From NCBI RefSeq assembly GCF_039524395.1, contig NZ_BAAAGO010000018.1: a DNA stretch of 64,000 bases; one strand, 5' to 3'. Position 1 is the first letter of the stretch, and each line of letters begins with the position of its first letter. Shown piece after piece: positions 54,056 to 62,485 of the stretch. A program made the position numbers and the translations under genes. The stretch comes from Micropruina glycogenica. GTDB lineage: Bacteria > Actinomycetota > Actinomycetes > Propionibacteriales > Propionibacteriaceae. The notes under the pieces are model-generated. The model saw only the letters and a program-made list of their open reading frames with translations, was not told where the DNA came from and did no database searches.

Positions 54056-56900
54056 GCGCCTCGGCCAGCGCCGTCCTGGCCTCGTCGTTCTTGGCCTGGT
54101 AGGTGGCCAGGTCACCCTTGCGCAGCGCGGCGTCCGCCGCCTCGAAGGCGGTCTGCGCCTTCTCGAGTAGCGCCACCGCAGCGGGATTGGCCGTGGCCGA
54201 ACCCGTGGGCGTGGTGGTGGGCGACGTGCTGGTCGACGTGGACGGGTTGGGCGAGGGCGACGTCGTACTGGTGCCGCTGGGCTGCTCGCCGGTGTTGGCG
54301 CCCGCGTCGCCGGCGAACACCGCGTCCAAGGCCTCTTGCAAGGTGCTGCCGATGCCCACGTACGCGCCGAACCTCACCACGACGTAGGCCAGCGCCGGAT
54401 ACGAACCGGTGTTGCCCTGACGCATGGTGTACACCGGGGCCACGTACAGCAGCCCGGCGCCCATCGGCAGCGTCAGCAGGTTGCCGTAGGTGGCCGACGC
54501 GGCCCCCTGGTTCAGGAAAGGACGCAGCGTTTCGGCGACCTTGGGGTCGTTGTTGATCGCGTTGAAGGTCTGGCCCGGGCCGTCGATCTGATGGGTGTCC
54601 GACATGCGCAGCACCCGCAGCTTGCCGTAGTCGGGGCTGGTCGCCTCGGCCACCACAGCCAGGTAACTGGCCAGGTTCGAACGCCCGCGCGGCACGAACA
54701 CGGTCGTTTGGCTGAAGATCGGGTTCTCGTCGCCGGGCCACTTGATACTCAGATAGTAGGGCGGTTCCTTGGCGTCGGTGTTGGCCTTGACCGGATCGTT
54801 CGGCACCTGCCAGAGGTCTGATTGCGCGTACCAGGTGTAGGGGTTGGTCATGTGGTAGCGGCCCAGAATCTCGCGCTGCACCTTGAACATGTCTTCGGGG
54901 TAGCGCAAGTGGCTGAGCAGGTCGTCGCTGATCGCGCTCTTGGGCTGCACGGTGCCGGGGAAGGCGCGCTCGTAGGCCTGCAGAATCGGGTCGGTGTCGT
55001 CCCAGGCGTACAGCGTGACCGTGCCGTCATAGGCGTCGACCACAGCCTTGACCGAGTTGCGAATGTAGTTGATGTTCTCGTCGACCTGCGCGCCCACCAT
55101 GCGCGACTGGGTGTCGGCTGAGGAGTTGCGCAGGTTCACCAGTTCACTGTTCGGAAAGGTGCTGGCGGTGGTGTAGGCGTCCACGATCCAGACCGCCCGG
55201 CCGTCGACCAGCGCCGGGTAGATGTTCGAGTCGACGGTCAGCCAGGGCGCCACCTCTTGCACCCGCTCTTTGGGGGTGCGGTTGTACAGAATGCGCGACT
55301 GGCTGTTCACCCGGTCGGACAGCAGCAGGTTGAAGTCCATGAACCGGGCCGCGTACAGGGTGCGGGTTAACGCGTCGCCGATGCCCACCCCGCCCTTGCC
55401 GGCGTACACGTTCGACTTGCCGTTGGGCGTGTCGAGCTCGATCGGGTCCTGGCCCTCTTCACGACCAACGATCGCGTACTGGGTGGACTGCTCACCGAAG
55501 TAGATGCGCGATTCGTGATCGGGCAGCTTGCCGATCGGTGGAATCTGGCTGACGATCCACTCCGGCTCGCCCATGGTCTGGCGGCGGTTGCCGTAGGCGA
55601 TCACCAAGCCGTAGCCGTGGGTGTAGACGGTGTGGATGTTGTTCCAGTTCTGGTCGGGCAGGCCGGCCAGGTTCATCTCGCGGGCCGCCACCACCACGTC
55701 GGTCTCTTTGCCGTCGATGGTGTAGCGATCGACGTCCAGAACGTCGGGAAAGGTGTAGTAGCCCCGCACCTGCTGCAACTGCTCGTAGGTGGGGCCGATC
55801 ACCGCTGGGTCCATCAGGCGAATGCCCGGCAGCGCCTCGGCGTCTGACTTGAGCTGGCCGGCCTTCACCTGCGTGACGGCCTCGTACTCGGTGACTTCAG
55901 TGTCGGCGATGCCGAACGCGTCGCGCGTCATGTTGATGTGCGACTGCATGTAGGGGTTCTCTTTGTCGGGCTGGTTCGGCGCCACCACGAACGACTGCAC
56001 CACCGCCGGGTAGATCAGCGTGAGGATCAGCCCTGAGATCACCATCAGCACCAGCGCCGCGGCCGGGTAGATGGTGCGCTTGATGATCGGGTTGGCGAAG
56101 AACAGCGCCGCCACCAGGAACGAGATCACCGCCATCACCAGTTTGGCGCCGATGCGCGCGTGGTCGTCGGTGTAGTGCACGCCGGTGAACAGCGTGCCCT
56201 GGCCCACCAGCAGGGCGTAGCGGTCGAGCAGGCACTGCAGGCCGTAGAGCACCAGCAGCACGCCGGTGAGCACCGACAGGTGCACCCGCGCGGCCGGCGT
56301 CACCTGAGGACGACCCAGGTTGCGCACAGCGCGCAGCCCGCCGGTGGCGAAGTGCACGATCAGTGCCGCGATCAGGCTGAACGAGACGGCGGTGAGCAGA
56401 AACGACAGAAAGCTCTGCCAGATCGGAAACTCGAAGACGTAGAACTTGTAGTCGAGGTTGAAGACCGGATCGGTCTTGCCGAACGGCACGGCGTTGATCC
56501 AGGCCAGCACCGGCAGCACCTCTGAGGTGGCCGACATGCCCGCCAGCACGCCCAGCGCGATCGACGGGGTCAGCACAGCCAGCCAGGTGTTGCTTTCGAG
56601 CATGCGGCGGTAGGCGTCGAGCACCGCGCTGTCGCCGTTGCGGCGGCCACGCGGACGCAACCGGATGGCCAGCCACATGTTGCCGCCGACCAGCAGCGCC
56701 ATCAGCCCGCCGACGCCGAAGAACAGCGCGAGCCGGGTGATCAGCTCGATGCTGAACACGGTGCCGAACCCGATGGAGTCGAACCAGAGCTTGTCGGTCC
56801 ACACCTGGGTGAAGATGGCGAAGCCGATCAGCACGACCGCGGCGATCGCGAGAGTCAGCAACAACGGTGATCGACGGTGAACGCTTGTCGACAGGCTCAC
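54036..56900 (-). CDS. UPF0182 family large membrane protein
   Basis: 954 residues. Seven transmembrane helices lie within about 1-310, and a large extracytoplasmic domain (about 320-860) contains the family motifs NPYMQSHINMTRDAFG, YTHGYG and QTTVFVPRGRSNLASYLAV. A Ser/Thr/Pro-rich linker (about 865-905) precedes a C-terminal charged helical segment (TAFEAADAALRKGDLATYQAKN). The function of this family is unknown. GAGGAG precedes the GTG start. It lies upstream of the PDZ protease gene on the opposite side of PPA1309, as in mycobacteria (Rv3193c/Rv3194c). Confidence 0.93.
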   Translation of the reverse strand: MSLSTSVHRRSPLLLTLAIAAVVLIGFAIFTQVWTDKLWFDSIGFGTVFSIELITRLALFFGVGGLMALLVGGNMWLAIRLRPRGRRNGDSAVLDAYRRMLESNTWLAVLTPSIALGVLAGMSATSEVLPVLAWINAVPFGKTDPVFNLDYKFYVFEFPIWQSFLSFLLTAVSFSLIAALIVHFATGGLRAVRNLGRPQVTPAARVHLSVLTGVLLVLYGLQCLLDRYALLVGQGTLFTGVHYTDDHARIGAKLVMAVISFLVAALFFANPIIKRTIYPAAALVLMVISGLILTLIYPAVVQSFVVAPNQPDKENPYMQSHINMTRDAFGIADTEVTEYEAVTQVKAGQLKSDAEALPGIRLMDPAVIGPTYEQLQQVRGYYTFPDVLDVDRYTIDGKETDVVVAAREMNLAGLPDQNWNNIHTVYTHGYGLVIAYGNRRQTMGEPEWIVSQIPPIGKLPDHESRIYFGEQSTQYAIVGREEGQDPIELDTPNGKSNVYAGKGGVGIGDALTRTLYAARFMDFNLLLSDRVNSQSRILYNRTPKERVQEVAPWLTVDSNIYPALVDGRAVWIVDAYTTASTFPNSELVNLRNSSADTQSRMVGAQVDENINYIRNSVKAVVDAYDGTVTLYAWDDTDPILQAYERAFPGTVQPKSAISDDLLSHLRYPEDMFKVQREILGRYHMTNPYTWYAQSDLWQVPNDPVKANTDAKEPPYYLSIKWPGDENPIFSQTTVFVPRGRSNLASYLAVVAEATSPDYGKLRVLRMSDTHQIDGPGQTFNAINNDPKVAETLRPFLNQGAASATYGNLLTLPMGAGLLYVAPVYTMRQGNTGSYPALAYVVVRFGAYVGIGSTLQEALDAVFAGDAGANTGEQPSGTSTTSPSPNPSTSTSTSPTTTPTGSATANPAAVALLEKAQTAFEAADAALRKGDLATYQAKNDEARTALAEALKLMGR

Positions 56901-56925
56901 AGGGGAAGTCTCCTCGCTCGGTGCG

Positions 56926-57438
56926 TCACTCCAATGTACGTGACAGTGCAGCGGTCAGGCCGGGTACTAGATCACGGCCCGACAACAGTTCGTCGGGGTG
57001 CGTGCGCAACCGGGCCACGCCATAGCCCGCACCGTCGCGCAGCACCCCCGCAACAACGCGGATCTCTTGCCGAGCCGGGTGCCGCCGGGCCTGCTCGTCG
57101 CCGGCGGGGCCGGACGGCAGGTCGGCGTCTGCGGTGCCGGGCAGAAAGAACCGCTCCAGGCTGATCGCGACGCCGTGCACCGTCTGCGGCCAGGTGATGC
57201 GGGCCAGTGCCTCGCCGAGCTCGGTGCCGCCGGCGAAGCCTTCCTGCTCGATGGCCGACAGCTGCCCCGGCTGCGGGTCGGCGCCGCCGGTCAAGTGCTC
57301 GGCCAGTTGAGGCTCGGCCTCGATCAACTCGACCGTCGGCACCAGCGCGAACAGCCGGGCGGGCTGATCCCAGCCCAGCCCCGCAACATGCCGTTCGATC
57401 TCCATCAGGCTCGCGACCAGGGCGTCCGGGGCGCTCAC
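56926..57438 (-). CDS. PPA1309 family protein
   Basis: 170-residue soluble protein of a small actinobacterial family named after Propionibacterium acnes PPA1309. Visible features are VSLMEIERHVAGLGWDQP at the N-terminus, TWPQTVHGVAISLERFFLP in the middle and a C-terminal EIRVVAGVLRDGAGYGVARLR. No catalytic motif is seen. The GTG at 57438 overlaps the PDZ protease stop (GTGA); GTG 57444 is an alternative. It probably shares a transcript with the protease. Function unknown. Confidence 0.85.
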   Translation of the reverse strand: MSAPDALVASLMEIERHVAGLGWDQPARLFALVPTVELIEAEPQLAEHLTGGADPQPGQLSAIEQEGFAGGTELGEALARITWPQTVHGVAISLERFFLPGTADADLPSGPAGDEQARRHPARQEIRVVAGVLRDGAGYGVARLRTHPDELLSGRDLVPGLTAALSRTLE

Positions 57439-58484
57439 GTGCACCCTGCAACCGACCCGGCCTTCGCCGGGTCCTTGAGGTCTTGCAACGCGGTGATGGC
57501 CTGCGCCAGCGTCGCAACCTTCACGAGGCGAACGGGGGTCGACAGATGGGCGACATCGGGGCAGTTCGTGGCGGGTACCAGAAAGATGGTCGCCCCGGCC
57601 GCTTCGGCCCCGGCGACCTTCTCTTGAATGCCGCCGATCGCGCCCACCGAACCGTCACCGGTGATGGTGCCGGTGCCGGCCACCGAGCGGCCGGCGATCA
57701 GGTCGTCGTGGGTCACTTCGTCGTACACGGCGAGGGCGAAGATCAGGCCCGCGCTGGGGCCACCGATGCCGGAGTCGATACGAAAGGTGACGGTGGGGGC
57801 GTAGGAGTAGCCGACGTCGAGATTGATGCCCACGACCGGGCTGTTGGGGTTGGTGTTGGACGCCACCCCGGTGACGCTTTCGCTCACTTGCTCACCGTCG
57901 CGCAGCACGGTGAACAGAATGACGTCGCCGACCGCGTGGGCCTGGATCGATCGCCGGACGCCCTCGATGGTCGAAACGGTCTTGTTGTCGATGCGCAGAA
58001 TGAAGTCACCGGGCTTGAGCCGGCCGTCGGCGGGGCTGCCGTTCGACACCGCCTGCACCATGGGGTACTCGGTCACCTTCTGGCCCGCCGCCCTCAGCCC
58101 CGCGGCCACCGCGGCCGACTGCGAGTTGTCCATGCTCTGCACCTCACGGGCCCGAATCTCGTCGACGCTCACGCCCGCCGGGTACACCGAATCGCGCGGC
58201 AGCACCTCTCGCGCCGACAACCAGTACGACAGCAGGGCCTCGGGCAGCGTCAACTGGCTGTCAGCACGGGTGACCGACACCGTCGTGAGCCGCAACTGGC
58301 CGGTTGTGGGAAAGGTCTCGACGCCGGTGATGTCGACCCTCGGCTGGTCGTCGACCGGTTCGAACAGGTTGACCGTGGCGCCGGCCGACCAACTGACGAA
58401 CGGCACCGGCACCAGCGACACCACGGCGGCCAGCGCCACGAACAGCACCGCCGCGACGGCCGCCGTCCAGGTCTGCTTGGTCAC
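57435..58484 (-). CDS. Membrane-anchored PDZ and Lon-like serine protease
   Basis: 349 residues (the Rv3194c family). One N-terminal helix (about 7-28) places the rest outside the membrane. A PDZ domain covers about 140-210 (PADGRLKPGDFILRIDNKTV). The C-terminal Lon protease-type domain has catalytic Ser244 (GGPSAGL) and Lys289 (GGIQEKVAGA). It lacks an ATPase, so it probably degrades or processes exported proteins. The GTG at 58484 begins the conserved part. Confidence 0.92.
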   Translation of the reverse strand: MTKQTWTAAVAAVLFVALAAVVSLVPVPFVSWSAGATVNLFEPVDDQPRVDITGVETFPTTGQLRLTTVSVTRADSQLTLPEALLSYWLSAREVLPRDSVYPAGVSVDEIRAREVQSMDNSQSAAVAAGLRAAGQKVTEYPMVQAVSNGSPADGRLKPGDFILRIDNKTVSTIEGVRRSIQAHAVGDVILFTVLRDGEQVSESVTGVASNTNPNSPVVGINLDVGYSYAPTVTFRIDSGIGGPSAGLIFALAVYDEVTHDDLIAGRSVAGTGTITGDGSVGAIGGIQEKVAGAEAAGATIFLVPATNCPDVAHLSTPVRLVKVATLAQAITALQDLKDPAKAGSVAGCT

Positions 58485-58620
58485 TTGGCCGAGACTACCG
58501 GACGACAACTGCCGCTTCGGACGCAGCGACGCCTTGCGACATGCGCGAGAATGGACGAGAAAGTGCCGGAGCCCCGCCCCGGCTTCGCAAACCGTCGACA
58601 ACGACCTTCAGGAGTCATTC

Positions 58621-59973
58621 ATGGCCACCGAACCGGACCTCCCCGACCAGGGCGACGACCGTCCCGAGGAGAACCCGCTGGCCCAGTTTCTCGCCCAGTT
58701 CGGCATCACGCCGGGCCCTGACGGCGAGTTCGATCTGGCGGCGCTCACCGGCCGGCTGCAGTCGGTGATGTCGCAGTTCCAGACCCAGATGGCCGGCTTC
58801 GGGCCCACCGACCCCGACAGCGGCATGAACTGGACGTTCACCCGCGACATCGCGCGCAGGGTGACGGCGGCGAACGGACCCGACACCACCCCGTCGGCAG
58901 CCGAGGTCGCCCGGGTACGTGATGCGGTCGGCCTGGCCGACCTGTGGCTCGACGAGGAGTTGACCTTTGCCCGGTTGAGCACGCCGGCGGCGGCATGGAG
59001 CAGGGCCGAGTGGGTGGAGAACACCTTCACCACCTGGCAGCAGCTCAGCAATCCGATCGTGACCAGCCTGGCGGCGGCCCTCGGTTCGCTGATGGCGCGC
59101 GAAACCGGCCCCGGTGAAGAGTTCATGAAGCCGATGGTGCGTGCGGCGGCGTCCGGCATGTTCGCGGCACAGGTCGGCCAGTCGCTGGGCAGCCTGGCCA
59201 CCGAGGTGTTGAGCGTCAGCGACATCGGGTTGCCGCTGGGCGAACGCCCGCAGGTGGCGTTGCTGCCCACCAACATCGAAGCGTTCGGCGCCGAGCTCGA
59301 GAACGTCACCGAGGCCGACGTGCTGCTGTTCCTGGCCCTGCGCGAGACCGCGCGTCAGCGCCTGTTCGCTGCGGTCGGGTGGCTGGGTCCCCAGCTGCAC
59401 GCGCTGGTCGAGCACTACGCCCGCGACATCACCATCGACACCGGAGCGCTCGAACAGGCGATCGAGTCGCAGCTCAGCGCCGCGATGAGCGCCGATGAAC
59501 TCGAGCAGGCCGGGCAGGCGCTGGCCGGCAAGCTGTTCGAGCCCGCGGTGACCGCCGAGCAGACCGAGGTGCTCGAGCGGCTCGAAACCCTGCTCGCCCT
59601 GGTCGAGGGCTGGGTGGACGAGGTGGTCGGGCACACGATGAGCCGGTGGATGCCGAACGGTGCGGCCCTCACCGAGGTGGTTCGGCGGCGCCGGGCCGCT
59701 GGTGGCCCCGCCGAGGCCGCCCTGAAGGCCCTGGTGGGATTGGAACTGCGGCCCCGTCGCACCCGCGACGCCGCTAACCTGTGGGCCGCCACGCGCGCCA
59801 CCCGCGGTGTGCAGGCTCGCGACTCGGCGTGGAACCACCCCGACCTGATTCCGACCTCGGCCGATTTGGACGACCCGCTCGGCTACGCCGAACACGGGCA
59901 TCAGGCGGCAGCACCGGACGACCTGGACGCCGAGCTGGCCAAGTTGCTCGACGAAGAGACCGGGGATCGGTAG
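58621..59973 (+). CDS. DUF2342/zincin-like family protein
   Basis: 450 residues of the actinobacterial family annotated zinc-dependent metalloprotease or hydrolase (Rv3195 type). Family regions seen are NPLAQFLAQFGI, MNWTFTRDIARR, AQVGQSLGSLA, the LALRETARQRLF helix (about 239-250) and GLELRPRRTRDAANLW. No HExxH motif exists. In relatives I recall, the helix has a His where this protein has Arg245, so peptidase activity is doubtful here; that comparison is from memory. AGGAG lies upstream of the ATG. It is divergent from the protease gene. Confidence 0.85.
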   Translation: MATEPDLPDQGDDRPEENPLAQFLAQFGITPGPDGEFDLAALTGRLQSVMSQFQTQMAGFGPTDPDSGMNWTFTRDIARRVTAANGPDTTPSAAEVARVRDAVGLADLWLDEELTFARLSTPAAAWSRAEWVENTFTTWQQLSNPIVTSLAAALGSLMARETGPGEEFMKPMVRAAASGMFAAQVGQSLGSLATEVLSVSDIGLPLGERPQVALLPTNIEAFGAELENVTEADVLLFLALRETARQRLFAAVGWLGPQLHALVEHYARDITIDTGALEQAIESQLSAAMSADELEQAGQALAGKLFEPAVTAEQTEVLERLETLLALVEGWVDEVVGHTMSRWMPNGAALTEVVRRRRAAGGPAEAALKALVGLELRPRRTRDAANLWAATRATRGVQARDSAWNHPDLIPTSADLDDPLGYAEHGHQAAAPDDLDAELAKLLDEETGDR

Positions 59974-60042
59974 CGGGTCCGGTTTCCCGCCCGCTGCCAA
60001 TTGCCTGCCCGGGTCGCGGGGTGCGTACGGCAACCTGTGAGC

Positions 60043-60405
60043 GATCGCGAGTGCTTCGGGGTCGCAGTGGGCACGCCCCTGCGTTAGCGCCGGATCGTGA
60101 GTGCTCTTGGTCGCGGAGTGGGCTCGCCCCTGTCCCGCCCTTGCGGGACTGCTCGGCTAGCGCCTGGCAGTGCGCAAACGCCCGACCACGCCCTGACAGG
60201 GGCGAGCCCACTCCGCTTCACTGTGGTCGATGGGGGCGTTGCCGGCGTTGGTCGAGCCTGTCGGGTCCCGTCCCCGCGCTGGTCGAGAGCGTGTCGAGAC
60301 CCGTCCCCGGCGTAGCTCGAGCCTGTCGAGATCCGTCCTCCGCTGATCGAGCCGTGTGTGCAGGGGTCCCCCGCTGGTTGAGCGTGTCGAGACCCAGTAC
60401 GGCCA
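60043..60405. repeat. Repeat-rich intergenic region with 22-bp perfect inverted repeat
   Basis: No gene is seen between 59974 and 60435. A 40-nt module occurs twice directly (60043-60081 and 60093-60132). The second copy's 22-nt end (60113-60134, GCGGAGTGGGCTCGCCCC...) is present as a perfect inverted copy at 60195-60216. From about 60237 to 60400 follow five degenerate copies of the GTCGAGCCTGTCGAGACC type motif, the same family as at 3014-3275. Confidence 0.85.
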
Positions 60406-60435
60406 GGTTCTATGAATGACGCGACGACGAGTCGC

Positions 60436-60966
60436 TCAGAGTTCGGCCGGCGGCAGGTTCTGGCCGGCCTGCCAGCCTTCGAGAAACCCCTTGGCCCGCT
60501 CGCTGTGGGGGTAGCGGGCCACCAGGTCGTGAAACCGCGGTGAATGGGTGCGTTCGAGCAGATGGGTGAGTTCGTGCATCAGCACGTAGTCAGCCACCCA
60601 GTCGGGCATGGCCTGCAGACGGTCGGACAGCCTGATCTCACCCGTGGCCGTGGTGCATGAGCCCCAGCGCTGCTGTTGCCGGGCCGACCACGCCACACTC
60701 ACCCGCGGCGTGCCCGAACCCGGCTCGGCCAGGTAGCGCTCGAAGAGCGCGAGCGCTCGCTCGGTGAGGTCGTGATCGGCGGCCGGTGGACGACGGCGTG
60801 ACTCATGCTGCAGGTAGCGCGAGACGAACGCGGGCACGAGTTCGCGCTCTTGCTGCCGGGTCATGCGGGCGGGCACGACGACCACCAGGGTGCCGCCCTC
60901 GCGCATGATTCCCATGGTGGTGCGGCGGCGGGCACTTCGCCGCACCTGATACTGCTCCGAACTCAT
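60436..60966 (-). CDS. YgjP-like (DUF45) metallopeptidase domain protein
   Basis: 176 residues. The zinc motif HELTH is at 131-135 and the third ligand His141 is in THSPRFH, matching the YgjP/WLM-like DUF45 peptidases. The substrate strand WGSCTTATGEIRLS is conserved. There is no signal peptide. The ATG at 60966 lies 7 nt after TAGGGT on the minus strand. The physiological role of this family is not known. Confidence 0.9.
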   Translation of the reverse strand: MSSEQYQVRRSARRRTTMGIMREGGTLVVVVPARMTRQQERELVPAFVSRYLQHESRRRPPAADHDLTERALALFERYLAEPGSGTPRVSVAWSARQQQRWGSCTTATGEIRLSDRLQAMPDWVADYVLMHELTHLLERTHSPRFHDLVARYPHSERAKGFLEGWQAGQNLPPAEL

Positions 60967-60973
60967 GCCCAGC

Positions 60974-60979
60974 ACCCTA
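60974..60979 (-). promoter_or_regulatory. Leaderless -10 element (TAGGGT)
   Basis: On the minus strand TAGGGT ends 7 nt before the ATG at 60966 of the YgjP-like gene. Confidence 0.55.
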
Positions 60980-61247
60980 TTGCGGTGCACCGACAAACTT
61001 TGGCGCACCCGTGTTGACCTGCCCGGCTGAGCGCCACTACCGTCTGAGCGACGGGACTCTCGGGTCGCTCCACTCGCAGGGGAAGGCAAGTGGAAACAAA
61101 CCCGAGGGCCCCGTTTTCTCCGCTTGGCGAAGCCTCAGTGGCAAGTCGGACGTTTGATGCCCGAGCCACGCCTGCGCGTACCGTATGCTGAACCGGCAAG
61201 CGCGCTGTGGTTGATCCAGCGCACCCCATCCAATAGGAGGAAATGAC

Positions 61248-61409
61248 GTGGCCGACGACACCTACAGCGGTTCGTTCTACTGCGTGAAGTGCAAGGACCA
61301 TCGCGACGCCACCGGCGACGTGACGGTGAACGCGAAGGGCACCCGCATCGCCAAGGCCAAGTGCCCGGAGTGCGGTACGAACCTGACCCGCTTCCTGCCC
61401 AAGGCCTGA
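61248..61409 (+). CDS. DUF5679 small zinc-ribbon protein
   Basis: 53 residues with two Cys pairs, CVKC near residue 12 and CPEC near residue 39, separated by a beta-rich stretch (GDVTVNAKGTRIAKAK), ending RFLPKA. This is the DUF5679 zinc ribbon found in the same neighbourhood in many actinobacteria. AGGAGG (61235-61240) lies 7 nt before the GTG, a strong ribosome-binding site. An ATG at 61243 is in another frame. Function unknown; nucleic-acid or protein binding is plausible. Confidence 0.88.
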   Translation: MADDTYSGSFYCVKCKDHRDATGDVTVNAKGTRIAKAKCPECGTNLTRFLPKA

Positions 61410-61428
61410 ACTTCTTACGCGAGCGCCG

Positions 61429-61455
61429 CGCCCAACGTACGGGTGCGGCGCTCGC
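61429..61455 (+). terminator. Hairpin after the DUF5679 gene
   Basis: GCGAGCGCCGC (61429-61439) and GCGGCGCTCGC (61445-61455) form a perfect 11-bp stem with a 5-nt loop. No T-tract follows, so termination strength is uncertain. Confidence 0.5.
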
Positions 61456-61595
61456 GGCATGCTCGGCGGGCGTGCCCAGATGTTGTCAATGCGCTCGTCG
61501 GTGTTGCCAGGGCGGCGGCCCTCGGCGTGTCGCGTCCATCACGTGGTCACCATGACGATGTGGGCAGTGATGACGGCAGGGCGTGGCGGCTGGCG

Positions 61596-62441
61596 ATGCC
61601 CGTGGTCGCGCTGTGGCGAACCGATGGCACACTGCAGGTCGGGCTCGAGCCACCGGGCGGGCTGTTGATCGACGACCCCCGGCCGGCCATGGAGCGTGTG
61701 CTAGTCGCGCTGCGCACCCCGCGCACCCGCGCCGACCTGCTGCGCATCGGCGGTCATGGTGCTGACGAATGGCTCGACCGGCTGGTGGAAGCGTTGGGCG
61801 GCTGCGGTCTGCTGCGCCCCCACTGCCCGAGAACCGGCCCGATCACGGTGATCGGCCGCGGCCGATTGGCCAGCCAGATCAGCGACGAGTTGCTGCAGCA
61901 GGTGGCCCAGCCGGTGCGGTTGGTGTGGCCCGGCGCCACCGGCACCCCCCGCTCGGTGCTGGAACTGCGGTGGCGGTATGCCGATCGGCTCCAGTTCAGC
62001 AATCACTGGGGCTACCGCGCTGAGGGATGCGGCCTGACCGTGGTGACTGCGCAGGCGGCTGAGGCCGACCGTGGCGTGCTCGCCCAGTTGGTCGCCGACG
62101 CCCAGCCCTATCTCGTGGTGCGGGCCAGTGACCTCGGTGCGATCGTGGGGCCGTTGGTGGCGCCTGGCAGAACGCCTTGCCACCGGTGCGAGGACCTCTA
62201 CCGCACCACGGTCGACCCGGTGTGGCCGCGGTTGCTCGCGCAGCTCTGCCGCGGCCGTCCACCGCCTGAGCGACTCACGCTGGCCTGGGCCGCCAGCACC
62301 GCGGCGCTGCATGCGCTGAGCTGGATCGAGGGCTCGTTGCCCGACTCGATCGGGGCCGGGGTTGAGCTGGCGGCCGACCGCCAGGTGCGCCTGCGACCCA
62401 TACGCGCGCACCCGGCCTGCGGCTGTCTCGCCTACGGCTGA
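61596..62441 (+). CDS. ThiF/TOMM cyclodehydratase-type protein of unknown function
   Basis: 281 residues resembling the E1-like/leader-binding proteins of azoline peptide (TOMM) systems and the Rv3196 family. The N-terminal 80 residues form a small winged-helix-like region (RADLLRIGGHGADEWLDRLVEALGGCGLL). A Rossmann-like strand ITVIGRGRLASQI and the SDLGAIVGPLVAPGRTPCHRCEDLY segment follow. Cys pairs CHRC and CGC near the C-terminus (HPACGCLAYG) suggest one zinc site. No adenylating-enzyme nucleotide motif is complete. No ribosome-binding site is obvious; the frame is open upstream to GTG 61560, so the start is uncertain. Confidence 0.65.
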   Translation: MPVVALWRTDGTLQVGLEPPGGLLIDDPRPAMERVLVALRTPRTRADLLRIGGHGADEWLDRLVEALGGCGLLRPHCPRTGPITVIGRGRLASQISDELLQQVAQPVRLVWPGATGTPRSVLELRWRYADRLQFSNHWGYRAEGCGLTVVTAQAAEADRGVLAQLVADAQPYLVVRASDLGAIVGPLVAPGRTPCHRCEDLYRTTVDPVWPRLLAQLCRGRPPPERLTLAWAASTAALHALSWIEGSLPDSIGAGVELAADRQVRLRPIRAHPACGCLAYG

Positions 62442-62472
62442 ACCGCCGCCGGGGCGGGCTGGTCGCGGTTGG

Positions 62473-62478
62473 CATAAT
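62473..62478 (+). promoter_or_regulatory. Leaderless -10 element (CATAAT) of the ABC1 kinase gene
   Basis: CATAAT ends 7 nt before the ATG at 62486, which supports that codon over the ATG at 62477. Confidence 0.5.
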
Positions 62479-62485
62479 GGGGCGC

